Shown here in pieces: positions 1 through 5,320 of a DNA stretch of 5,386 nt. Each line of letters starts with the position of its first letter. Position 1 is the stretch's first letter. The position numbers and the translations under genes were made by a program. The DNA comes from an uncultured Candidatus Melainabacteria bacterium (lineage in GTDB: Bacteria; Cyanobacteriota; Vampirovibrionia; Gastranaerophilales; Gastranaerophilaceae): NCBI GenBank assembly GCA_934675225.1, contig CAKUQA010000117.1, forward strand, positions 1 through 5,386. Direction: 5' to 3'. The notes under the pieces are model-generated. The model did not search any database. It saw only the letters and a list, made by a program, of their open reading frames with translations, and was not told the origin of the DNA.

Positions 1-1
1 C

Positions 2-412
2 TCTTTAATTGTTGTTACTGATAAAGATTTGTATATTTCTTATTCTGTAAATTATGACCTACCTGATTTAAATAATCGTTGGGTTTGTTTCAATCATAAG
101 GTCAAAGAAGAAGAAATTATTGGTGCAAGAACATTTGGATACTTAAAAGATTTGAAAAAATATCAACTTTTAGGTTTTGCAAGAGGTGTTACTTACGATA
201 ATACTGTAGGTTTAAAGGATGTTGGTTATACAACAGAATTGCGTTCAGCTTATGAACCAGCGAAACATAAAATTCTTGATTTGATTGGGGATTTTAACCT
301 AACTGGTTTTAATCCATTGAACTTTAAAGCACAAATTATCGTGAAAGAAGCAGGACATGCTGTTCATGGTATTGTAGCAAGAGAATTGAAAGACAAATTA
401 GTTGAAATTTAA
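2..412 (+). CDS. lpxC: UDP-3-O-acyl-N-acetylglucosamine deacetylase, C-terminal part (5' end outside window)
   Basis: This is the zinc-dependent deacetylase that removes the acetyl group from UDP-3-O-acyl-GlcNAc, the committed step of lipid A synthesis in the cytoplasm. The reading frame is open from base 2, so 136 residues of the C-terminal half are present and the true start lies upstream; the TTG at 29 is only an internal leucine codon. Visible family motifs are ARTFG, then HKILDLIGD (His codon 266-268 and Asp codon 278-280, matching zinc ligands H238 and D242 of the E. coli enzyme), and a late AGH (His codon 356-358, matching catalytic H265). The first zinc ligand (E. coli H79) is outside the window. 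The stop overlaps the ribosome-binding site of fabZ, 11 bases before its ATG, so the two are surely co-transcribed and probably translationally coupled. There is no sign of decay or of fusion to fabZ, unlike the LpxC-FabZ fusion of Bacteroidetes. Confidence 0.95.
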   Translation, partial: SLIVVTDKDLYISYSVNYDLPDLNNRWVCFNHKVKEEEIIGARTFGYLKDLKKYQLLGFARGVTYDNTVGLKDVGYTTELRSAYEPAKHKILDLIGDFNLTGFNPLNFKAQIIVKEAGHAVHGIVARELKDKLVEI

Positions 413-423
413 GGAGAAAACTA

Positions 424-864
424 ATGGCAGATGAAATTTTAAGCTTTGATACAGTACAAATTATGGAAATGATTCCACATCGTTATCCGTTTTTATTAGT
501 TGATAGAATTACAGAATGCGTTTCTGGTAAATATGCTAAAGGATATAAGAATTTGACTATGAATGAAGAATTTTTCCAAGGTCATTTTCCAAATAATCCT
601 ATCATGCCAGGGGTTTTACAATTAGAAGCTATGGCTCAATGTTCAGCACCTATTTTGATGACAATGCCAGAATATAAAGGAAGATTAACTTTATATGCCG
701 GAGTTGATGGTGTAAGATTTAAAAATATCGTTCGTCCTGGAGACAAATTTGAAATGGAAATTGAAGTTCAAAAAATTAAAGGCCCTGTTTGCAAGGCTCA
801 CGGTATTGGTAGAGTTGATGGTAAAGTTTGTGTAGAAGCTGATATGACTTTTGCTTTCAAATAA
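424..864 (+). CDS. fabZ: 3-hydroxyacyl-[acyl-carrier-protein] dehydratase FabZ
   Basis: FabZ removes water from (3R)-hydroxyacyl-ACP to give trans-2-enoyl-ACP in cytoplasmic type II fatty acid synthesis. The 146-residue protein is a single hot-dog domain of normal family length. It has the N-terminal IPHRYPFLLVDR motif (residues 17-28) and the active-site block GHFPNNPIMPGVLQLEAMAQ (53-72), with catalytic His54 and Glu68. These catalytic residues and the EAMAQ form favour FabZ over FabA. The ATG is preceded by AAGGAG at 411-416, a seven-base spacing, and this site overlaps the lpxC stop codon. FabZ and LpxA use the same 3-hydroxyacyl-ACP pool, which is the usual explanation for their clustering. 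A strong terminator follows 23 bases after the stop, so the lpxC-fabZ transcript probably ends here. Identity is not in doubt; the acyl-chain preference cannot be read from the sequence. Confidence 0.97.
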   Translation: MADEILSFDTVQIMEMIPHRYPFLLVDRITECVSGKYAKGYKNLTMNEEFFQGHFPNNPIMPGVLQLEAMAQCSAPILMTMPEYKGRLTLYAGVDGVRFKNIVRPGDKFEMEIEVQKIKGPVCKAHGIGRVDGKVCVEADMTFAFK

Positions 865-887
865 ACTTTAAAAATTTACAAAAACCC

Positions 888-917
888 AAAAGACACGATT
901 TTTATCGTGTCTTTTTT
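888..917 (+). terminator. Intrinsic terminator after fabZ
   Basis: A perfect 12-bp stem (AAAAGACACGAT at 888-899 and ATCGTGTCTTTT at 904-915) closes a four-base TTTT loop and runs directly into a T tract (912-917). This is a textbook rho-independent terminator on the + strand. It lies 23 bases after the fabZ stop and 84 bases before the lpxA start, so it splits the lipid A cluster into two transcription units. The minus-strand side has only four T before GGG, so bidirectional action is unlikely. Confidence 0.88.
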
Positions 918-940
918 AATATTAAAATAATATAAAAATA

Positions 941-969
941 TTGTTATACCTTGTAATTTGTACTATAAT
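941..969 (+). promoter_or_regulatory. Housekeeping sigma-70-type promoter of lpxA
   Basis: TTGTTA at 941-946 (four of six with TTGACA) and a perfect TATAAT at 964-969 are separated by exactly 17 bases. The predicted transcript start is near 976, giving a leader of about 26 bases that carries a strong AAAGGAG (989-995) six bases before the lpxA ATG. The position just after the fabZ terminator supports a functional promoter. No operator-like repeat is evident around it. Confidence 0.75.
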
Positions 970-1001
970 TATATTTATAGTTTAAATAAAAGGAGAAAAA
1001 A

Positions 1002-1802
1002 ATGATAGATAAAACCGCAATTATTCACCCAACGGCTAAAATTGCTGATGATGCAATTATCGGACCTTACGTTGTTATTGGTGAAAATGTAACAATCGGA
1101 CATAGAACAAGAGTAATTTCTAATGCTCATATTGAGTTTGCAGAAATTGGTGATGATTGTACAATTTCTCCGTTTGCAACGATTGGCTCTGAACCTCAAG
1201 ATTTGGGTTACAAAGGCGAAGAAACAAAAGTTGTTATTGGTGATGGTACAATTATTAAAGAGAATGTTACTGTTCATAGAGGTGCAGCTTGCGGTGATTT
1301 TACAACAAGAATTGGTAAAAAATGTTTGTTGATGGTTGGTTCTCACGTTGCTCATAACTGTGTATTGGCTGACGAAGTTATTTTGGCAAACCTTGTAACT
1401 TTAGGTGGCCACGTTCATGTTGGTTTTGGAGCATTTGTTGGTGGTATGAGCGTATTCCATCAAAATATCAGAATTGGCGATATGGCGATTATTAGTGGTT
1501 TTTCTGCTTCTCGTCAAGACATTTTGCCTTACTCAAAAGGTGAAGGTCGTCCTCCTGTTCCACGCGGACTTAACGTAATCGCTATGAAACGTCGTGGAGT
1601 TTCTCAAGAAGTTAGAACTGCTACAAATGAAGCTTTCAAGCTTTTAATTTCTGAAGATTACAATACAACTCAAGCTATTGAAAAAATTAAAGCGGAAATT
1701 CCGATGAATGAATATATTGAAAAAATGATTGAATTTATTCAAACATCAAAACGTGGTGTACTTTTGAAATCACACAAAAGCGGCCATGAATCGTTGGAAT
1801 AG
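1002..1802 (+). CDS. lpxA: Acyl-ACP--UDP-N-acetylglucosamine O-acyltransferase
   Basis: LpxA transfers a 3-hydroxyacyl chain from ACP to the 3-OH of UDP-GlcNAc, the first step of lipid A synthesis, as a cytoplasmic homotrimer. The 266 residues (E. coli 262) form a left-handed beta-helix of hexapeptide repeats (about 5-180), then a C-terminal helical domain (about 190-266). Aligning from memory with the E. coli enzyme at a constant offset of 7 gives His118 for catalytic H125, His115 for H122, His137 for H144, His153 for H160 and Arg197 for R204. Gly166 matches G173, the acyl-chain ruler residue that allows a long (C14-type) chain in E. coli, so a long hydroxyacyl donor is inferred. One oddity is Gly69 in PQDLGYKGE, where E. 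coli has substrate-contacting Lys76. The start has a strong AAAGGAG six bases upstream. LpxB does not follow as it does in many genomes. The gene has its own promoter. Confidence 0.96.
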   Translation: MIDKTAIIHPTAKIADDAIIGPYVVIGENVTIGHRTRVISNAHIEFAEIGDDCTISPFATIGSEPQDLGYKGEETKVVIGDGTIIKENVTVHRGAACGDFTTRIGKKCLLMVGSHVAHNCVLADEVILANLVTLGGHVHVGFGAFVGGMSVFHQNIRIGDMAIISGFSASRQDILPYSKGEGRPPVPRGLNVIAMKRRGVSQEVRTATNEAFKLLISEDYNTTQAIEKIKAEIPMNEYIEKMIEFIQTSKRGVLLKSHKSGHESLE

Positions 1803-1810
1803 TTTAGTAT

Positions 1811-1831
1811 GTGAAAAGTGAGAAGTGAAAA
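1811..1831 (+). repeat. Three tandem 7-bp units
   Basis: Three head-to-tail units, GTGAAAA, GTGAGAA and GTGAAAA, differ by one base and begin nine bases after the lpxA stop. They lie outside any plausible gene. Read on the minus strand they give a pyrimidine-rich TTTTCAC series preceded by a weak GAGC...GCTC pairing (1832-1835 with 1850-1853). They may be part of a dispersed intergenic repeat together with the palindrome at 1881-1900, but dispersal cannot be judged from one copy. Confidence 0.6.
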
Positions 1832-1880
1832 GAGCATTTAGTTCGTTTCGCTCATAAGTAACACTAATTCGAAAATATTG

Positions 1881-1900
1881 GGCGGGATAAATATCCCGCC
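1881..1900. repeat. GC-rich perfect inverted repeat (hairpin) between lpxA and the aminopeptidase gene
   Basis: GGCGGGATA (1881-1889) and TATCCCGCC (1892-1900) form a perfect 9-bp stem with a minimal AA loop, or an 8-bp stem with a four-base loop, in an otherwise very AT-rich gap. Neither strand has an immediate T tract, so it is not a classical intrinsic terminator. It could stabilise the lpxA mRNA 3' end, terminate weakly, or be a REP-like dispersed palindrome. It sits 31 bases before the aminopeptidase ATG, so it might also lie in that gene's leader. Confidence 0.7.
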
Positions 1901-1931
1901 ACTTAAATATAAAATATAAAATGAGGTTAAA

Positions 1932-3038
1932 ATGCAAAAAACAATTTGGGATAAATATGCAGAAGTTTTGGTTGATTATTCAACAAGTGTGCAAAAAGGT
2001 GATTTGGTTCAAATTAGAGCCACAAGTATTTATGCGAAAGATTTGGTTAAGGCGGTTTATAAAAGAGTTATTCAAAAAGGAGCACATCCTATTTTGCGTA
2101 CATCTTTTGAAGATTTTTCGGATATTTTTATCAAGTATGCAAATGATGAGCAACTTGATTATATTGACCCTATGATTAAACTAGAATATGAAACGGTTAA
2201 CAAGTTTATTTCAATTGGTGCTCCTATGAATACTAAAAATATGGCAAGAGCTGATTTGAGTAAACTTGCAAGACGTTCGAAAGCTTCTCAAGGTTTGTCA
2301 AAAACTCTTATGGATAGAACCGCAAAAGGCGAAGCAAGTTGGGTTATTGCAGATGTTCCGACTCATGCGCTTGCTCAAGAAGCTAAAATGTCTTTTGATG
2401 AATATTCAGAATTTTTGTTTAAATCTTGTTATCTTGATTTAGACGACCCTGTGGCAAAACTTCGAGAACTTGATGAAAAACAAACTAAATGGGCGAATTA
2501 TTTGAATGGTGTAAAACATGTTCGAATTGTTGGCGAAAAAACAGATATTACCTTTGGTGTAGAAGGCCGAAAATGGATAAGTTGTTCAGGTGTAAATAAC
2601 TATCCTGATGGAGAAGTTTTTACATCTCCTGTTGAAAATGATATTAATGGTGAAATTTATTTTGATTTTCCTCAAAATTATCGAGGAAACTCAGCTACAA
2701 AGGTTCATTTATGGATTGAAAACGGTAAAATTGTAAAATTTGATGCCGCAACCGGTAAAGATTATCTTGAAGCGATGTTTAACATGGATGATGGCTCAAA
2801 GGGTATTGGTGAAATTGCAATTGGGACGAATGAAGAAATTCAAGAAGTAACAGGTAATATACTTTTTGATGAAAAAATTGGTGGTTCAATCCACATGGCT
2901 GTTGGGGCATCTTATCCTGAAACGGGTGGAAAAAATGTTTCCGGTTTGCATTGGGATATGATTAAAAACATGAAAAATGGTGGTCAGATTTTTGCAGATG
3001 GTAAATTGATATATGAAAACGGAAAGTTTTTAATATAA
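1932..3038 (+). CDS. M29 family (thermophilic-type) metallo-aminopeptidase
   Basis: Members of peptidase family M29 (AmpS, AmpT, PepS) are cytoplasmic dinuclear metal aminopeptidases with broad specificity that release N-terminal residues from peptides. The 368 residues are somewhat shorter than the roughly 400-410 usual for the family but appear complete. The metal-site pattern is clear: Glu228 in NNYPDGEVFTSP, Glu294 in GIGEIAIGTN, Glu314 in FDEKIGG, His321 and Tyr328 in IHMAVGASYPETGG, and His340 and Asp342 in GLHWD. The spacing of these residues fits the family's Glu, Glu, His, Tyr, His-x-Asp arrangement. No signal peptide or membrane segment is visible. The ATG has a modest GAGGT (1923-1927) four bases upstream. 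The upstream ATG at 1921 is in another frame. The stop lies seven bases from the stop of the convergent regulator gene. No functional tie to the lipid A genes is evident. The physiological substrate cannot be assigned. Confidence 0.92.
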   Translation: MQKTIWDKYAEVLVDYSTSVQKGDLVQIRATSIYAKDLVKAVYKRVIQKGAHPILRTSFEDFSDIFIKYANDEQLDYIDPMIKLEYETVNKFISIGAPMNTKNMARADLSKLARRSKASQGLSKTLMDRTAKGEASWVIADVPTHALAQEAKMSFDEYSEFLFKSCYLDLDDPVAKLRELDEKQTKWANYLNGVKHVRIVGEKTDITFGVEGRKWISCSGVNNYPDGEVFTSPVENDINGEIYFDFPQNYRGNSATKVHLWIENGKIVKFDAATGKDYLEAMFNMDDGSKGIGEIAIGTNEEIQEVTGNILFDEKIGGSIHMAVGASYPETGGKNVSGLHWDMIKNMKNGGQIFADGKLIYENGKFLI

Positions 3039-3045
3039 TTTGTTT

Positions 3046-3261
3046 TTAATTTTGACTAAAATTTAATAAATCCGGTAAAGTTACTTCTAAAATACTGGCA
3101 ATTTTTTCAAGAGTTGTAAATGTATATGTAACTTTACCGTTTTCAATATCTTGCAAACGTTTTGTTGAGATGTTTAGTTTTTGTGCCATTGTTTTTATGT
3201 CAAGATTTCGTTTGTTTCTGTAATGTTTTATTATTTTGCCAAGTTTTACGTATTTGTTCAT
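3046..3261 (-). CDS. Small XRE-family helix-turn-helix transcriptional regulator
   Basis: A 71-residue protein made almost entirely of one Cro/C1-type (HTH_3) domain, about residues 7-67. The sequence runs LGKIIKHYRNKRNLDIKTMA, then QKLNISTKRLQDIENGK and LEKIASILEVTLPDLL, the usual five-helix pattern with recognition helix ISTKRLQDIENG (31-42). There is no ligand-binding or dimerisation extension, so it resembles phage-type or autoregulatory repressors. I chose the ATG at 3261 because AAAGG (3269-3273) lies seven bases upstream; a longer reading from TTG at 3285 would add eight lysine-rich residues and has no better site. It is convergent with the aminopeptidase (7-base gap) and divergent from the histidine kinase, with which it shares its promoter region. 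Control of the kinase or of itself is therefore plausible but unproven. The coding sequence contains a perfect 12-bp inverted repeat. The target is unknown. Confidence 0.85.
   Translation of the reverse strand: MNKYVKLGKIIKHYRNKRNLDIKTMAQKLNISTKRLQDIENGKVTYTFTTLEKIASILEVTLPDLLNFSQN
3073..3139. repeat. Perfect 12-bp inverted repeat inside the XRE regulator gene
   Basis: CGGTAAAGTTAC at 3073-3084 is matched exactly by its reverse complement GTAACTTTACCG at 3128-3139, with 43 bases between. On the regulator's own strand the arms encode different peptides: one falls in NGKVTY after the recognition helix, the other in EVTLPD near the C-terminus. The match is thus not explained by protein repetition. 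On the + strand the second arm is followed by TTTT (3140-3143), so the structure might help end aminopeptidase transcripts. It could equally be chance in a low-complexity AT-rich sequence. Confidence 0.6.
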
Positions 3262-3268
3262 TTTTTTG

Positions 3269-3273
3269 CCTTT
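3269..3273 (-). promoter_or_regulatory. Ribosome-binding site fixing the XRE regulator start
   Basis: On the minus strand AAAGG is followed by seven bases and then the ATG at 3261. It supports this start over the in-frame TTG at 3285. The match to the Shine-Dalgarno consensus is modest (AAGG core). Confidence 0.5.
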
Positions 3274-3308
3274 CTTATTTAACAATATTTTGGAGCATGT
3301 TTTACAAA

Positions 3309-3337
3309 TTGCCCAGTTTTATTAAATGAAATATAAT
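3309..3337 (+). promoter_or_regulatory. Promoter of the histidine kinase gene, overlapping its first possible start codon
   Basis: TTGCCC (3309-3314, four of six with TTGACA) and a perfect TATAAT (3332-3337) are 17 bases apart. Transcription would be expected to begin about seven bases after the -10 box, at or beside the A of the ATG at 3344. The in-frame ATG at 3326 lies upstream of the -10 element and would not be transcribed from this promoter. TATAAT can occur by chance in DNA this AT-rich, but the exact spacing and the absence of any other good candidate support the call. Confidence 0.55.
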
Positions 3338-5002
3338 AAATGTATGAAAAAGTTTGATTTCTTTCGGCAGTTTAGGGATGCTGTCATAATTTTGAATAAA
3401 AAGCAGGAAGTTGTTTATAGGAACCATACTTTCAAAAGATGGTTTAAAGACTTTACGAATATCAAAAAACTTTCTCATAATTCGAGTTTTGATATTTGTC
3501 CTTTGAATTCCGAAAACATTGAAATCTATTCTCCCATCTACCATGCCGTAACTTCTAAAGAAAATTTTTTTGCGCGAATTTCTTATCAATCTGAACTGAA
3601 TAGAATTTATTATTATGATTTGCAAGCAGTTAAAAAAGGAAATTACACAATAATATTTTTTACTGATGTCAGTGCCCAAAATAGACTTGATGATGTTTAT
3701 GAGGAAAATAAAAAATTAAAAGAAAAAGTAAATTCTTTGCTTGAAGAAAATGAAGATTTGCAAAAAATCAAGCAAAAAGCTCAGAGTCAAGCTATACGAA
3801 TTGCACTGATAAACAAAGTTTCTAATAATATTAGAAAAAGTATTGATATCTCTCAAATTATACAATCAGCATTAAAAGAGTTGGCAATTATGTTTAGTGC
3901 ATATAAAGCATATTATGCCAAAGCAGATAAAAATGCTTTTATTATTCAAGAGGTTTATGGAGAAAAGAAAACGAAAAATCTTTCCCAAATAAGTTTTGAT
4001 GAAAAAACAATGAAAACTATTGATATGAGAGAGATTGCGGTATCTAATTCTTTGATAGAATATACAGGAGCAAAACCGTTTAAAGAGCCGGTATTAAGAA
4101 TAATAATTCCTGTATACCATGTGCAAAACCTAATGGGAGTCATAGTTTTGCTTAGTTACCAAAAACGCGAACTTGCAGAAGAAATAGAAATTCTGGATGC
4201 AATTTCGTCTCAGTTGTCAAACGCAATTGCGCGTGCTGAGCTTTATCAAAAAAATATTCAAACTGTAAAAGAATTGAAAAATACCTTGAAAGAATTAAAA
4301 GAAACTCAACTTCAATTAATAAATTCAGAAAAAATGGCTTCGTTAGGGCAGCTTGTTGCTGGTGTTGCTCACGAAATTAATACTCCTGTTGCTTCAATAA
4401 AATCAAATAATGGAATAGTCGCAAAGCTGCTTGGCTCAATAGATGACGCTGATTTGAAAGATATGTTGACTGACATAAATGAGATAGATAAAGAGGCGGT
4501 AAATCGTATTAGTAATATTGTTACTTCATTGAAAAAATTCGTTAGACTTGATGAAGCTGAACTTCAAGAAGCAGATATTAATAAAGAGCTGGATTTGACG
4601 TTGGAGCTTATCAGACACGAAACAAAAAATAGAATAGAAATAGTTAAAAATTATGGCGAAATCCCCATTATTAAATGCTTCCCGAACATGCTCAATCAGG
4701 TGTTTACCAATATATTAATCAATGCATGCCAAGCAATTGAGGGAACAGGAAAAATTACGATTACAACTAAATATGAAAATAAAAAGTTGATTGTAAGTAT
4801 AAAAGATACCGGTAAAGGAATACCTCAAAATCAGCTTAACAAGATATTTTCCGCAGGTTTTACAACAAAAGGTATTGGTGTCGGAACAGGGTTAGGTTTA
4901 GCAATAAGTTCAAAGATAATAGAAAAGCATAATGGTGAAATTATTGTAAATAGTGAGGTTGGCAAGGGTAGTGAGTTTATTATTACTATCCGTGGTGAGT
5001 AA
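3326..5002 (+). CDS. Soluble PAS-GAF sensor histidine kinase (orphan in this window)
   Basis: A two-component sensor kinase that autophosphorylates on histidine and should pass phosphate to a response regulator not present here. Numbering from 3326 (558 residues), the order is: PAS-like domain (about 12-118, ending IIFFTDVSAQNR), coiled coil (119-155), GAF-like domain (about 156-305), second coiled coil (about 306-334, KELKNTLKELKE), HisKA with phospho-acceptor His349 in AHEINTP, then an HATPase_c domain with N box NILINACQA (Asn466), G1 box DTGKGIP (Asp494), FTTK (512-515) and G2 box GVGTGLGLAIS (518-528). All catalytic boxes are intact. No membrane segment or signal peptide is visible, so a cytoplasmic signal is sensed; its nature is unknown. 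Neither ATG at 3326 nor ATG at 3344 has a Shine-Dalgarno site. The longest frame is given, but the promoter at 3309-3337 favours 3344 (552 residues) and leaderless translation. The gene is divergent from the XRE regulator. Confidence 0.93.
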   Translation: MKYNKCMKKFDFFRQFRDAVIILNKKQEVVYRNHTFKRWFKDFTNIKKLSHNSSFDICPLNSENIEIYSPIYHAVTSKENFFARISYQSELNRIYYYDLQAVKKGNYTIIFFTDVSAQNRLDDVYEENKKLKEKVNSLLEENEDLQKIKQKAQSQAIRIALINKVSNNIRKSIDISQIIQSALKELAIMFSAYKAYYAKADKNAFIIQEVYGEKKTKNLSQISFDEKTMKTIDMREIAVSNSLIEYTGAKPFKEPVLRIIIPVYHVQNLMGVIVLLSYQKRELAEEIEILDAISSQLSNAIARAELYQKNIQTVKELKNTLKELKETQLQLINSEKMASLGQLVAGVAHEINTPVASIKSNNGIVAKLLGSIDDADLKDMLTDINEIDKEAVNRISNIVTSLKKFVRLDEAELQEADINKELDLTLELIRHETKNRIEIVKNYGEIPIIKCFPNMLNQVFTNILINACQAIEGTGKITITTKYENKKLIVSIKDTGKGIPQNQLNKIFSAGFTTKGIGVGTGLGLAISSKIIEKHNGEIIVNSEVGKGSEFIITIRGE

Positions 5003-5320
5003 TAAGCATAAATTTTTGTTACAAAAATAGTATTATTATAATTGAAAGACACTAATTATTAAATAAACAAACATTAGTATTTTTATATTTTTTACTCTTA
5101 TGTAAGACAAATAATAAAAAATATGTTATATTAAGAATATAAAGTGTTAGTTTTACCCTTAAAGAAAAAATTTAACTCGTGACTGCACTTTTCAGAGACA
5201 CAAAAATAAAATTAATAAAAGTTAATATAAGTAGGTAAAAAAGGCAATATTTTATTCACGGAATTTTTTATAAATAAGTAACGTGTAGAAAGTAGAATAT
5301 TGTGTCGGAGGAAAAACTTA
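5003..5320. other. AT-rich gap of 318 bases: possible weak terminator, candidate promoters and long leader
   Basis: No gene is convincing here. Just after the kinase stop, ATTTTTG (5012-5018) pairs with CAAAAAT (5022-5028) around a TTA loop. Further on, ACTAAT (5051-5056) pairs with ATTAGT (5073-5078), followed by T-rich sequence to 5093; either could be a weak terminator, but both stems are nearly all A-T. Promoter-like candidates are TATAAT at 5037-5042 with poor -35 matches, and AAGACA (5104-5109), 17 bases, TATATT (5127-5132). If either is used, the next gene has a leader of roughly 180-270 bases. The only GC-richer patch is around 5179-5201, where GTG/CAC and CTG/CAG can pair imperfectly. 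No known riboswitch motif was recognised. Confidence 0.45.
5306..5311 (+). promoter_or_regulatory. Strong ribosome-binding site of the last gene
   Basis: CGGAGG is followed by nine bases and an ATG at 5321. It closely matches the Shine-Dalgarno consensus and is the main reason to accept the short reading frame at the window edge as a real gene. Confidence 0.75.

Noticed and set aside
975..1355. Minus-strand open frame opposite the 5' part of lpxA
   Set aside because: It lies over a well-supported gene, its product is rich in Asn, Cys and Phe as expected of an antisense shadow, and it has no family resemblance.
1881..1900. GC-rich palindrome read as the lpxA intrinsic terminator
   Set aside because: No T tract follows on either strand, unlike the clear terminator after fabZ, so it is listed as an inverted repeat instead.
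1811..1900. Possible CRISPR-like array after lpxA
   Set aside because: The repeat units are only 7 bp and contiguous, with no spacers.
1921..2175. Open frame from the ATG at 1921, just before the aminopeptidase start
   Set aside because: It is out of frame with the aminopeptidase by two bases and overlaps it; the ATG has no ribosome-binding site, and the M29 frame shows clear metal-site motifs.
3262..3285. Eight-residue N-terminal extension of the XRE regulator from a TTG codon
   Set aside because: The ATG at 3261 has a ribosome-binding site at normal spacing and gives a protein that begins right before the HTH domain.
3302..3679. Minus-strand open frame covering the regulator-kinase gap and the kinase N-terminus
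   Set aside because: It is antisense to the kinase PAS region, with no recognisable domain and no good start signal.
4831..5052. Minus-strand open frame over the kinase 3' end
   Set aside because: It is opposite the conserved ATP-binding boxes of the kinase and its product has no domain signature.
5049..5057. ACACTAATT, also at 1861-1869 and inverted at 5326-5334, considered as a shared operator
   Set aside because: A nine-base AT-rich word recurring in a low-GC window is plausible by chance, one copy is inside a coding sequence, and no symmetry is present.
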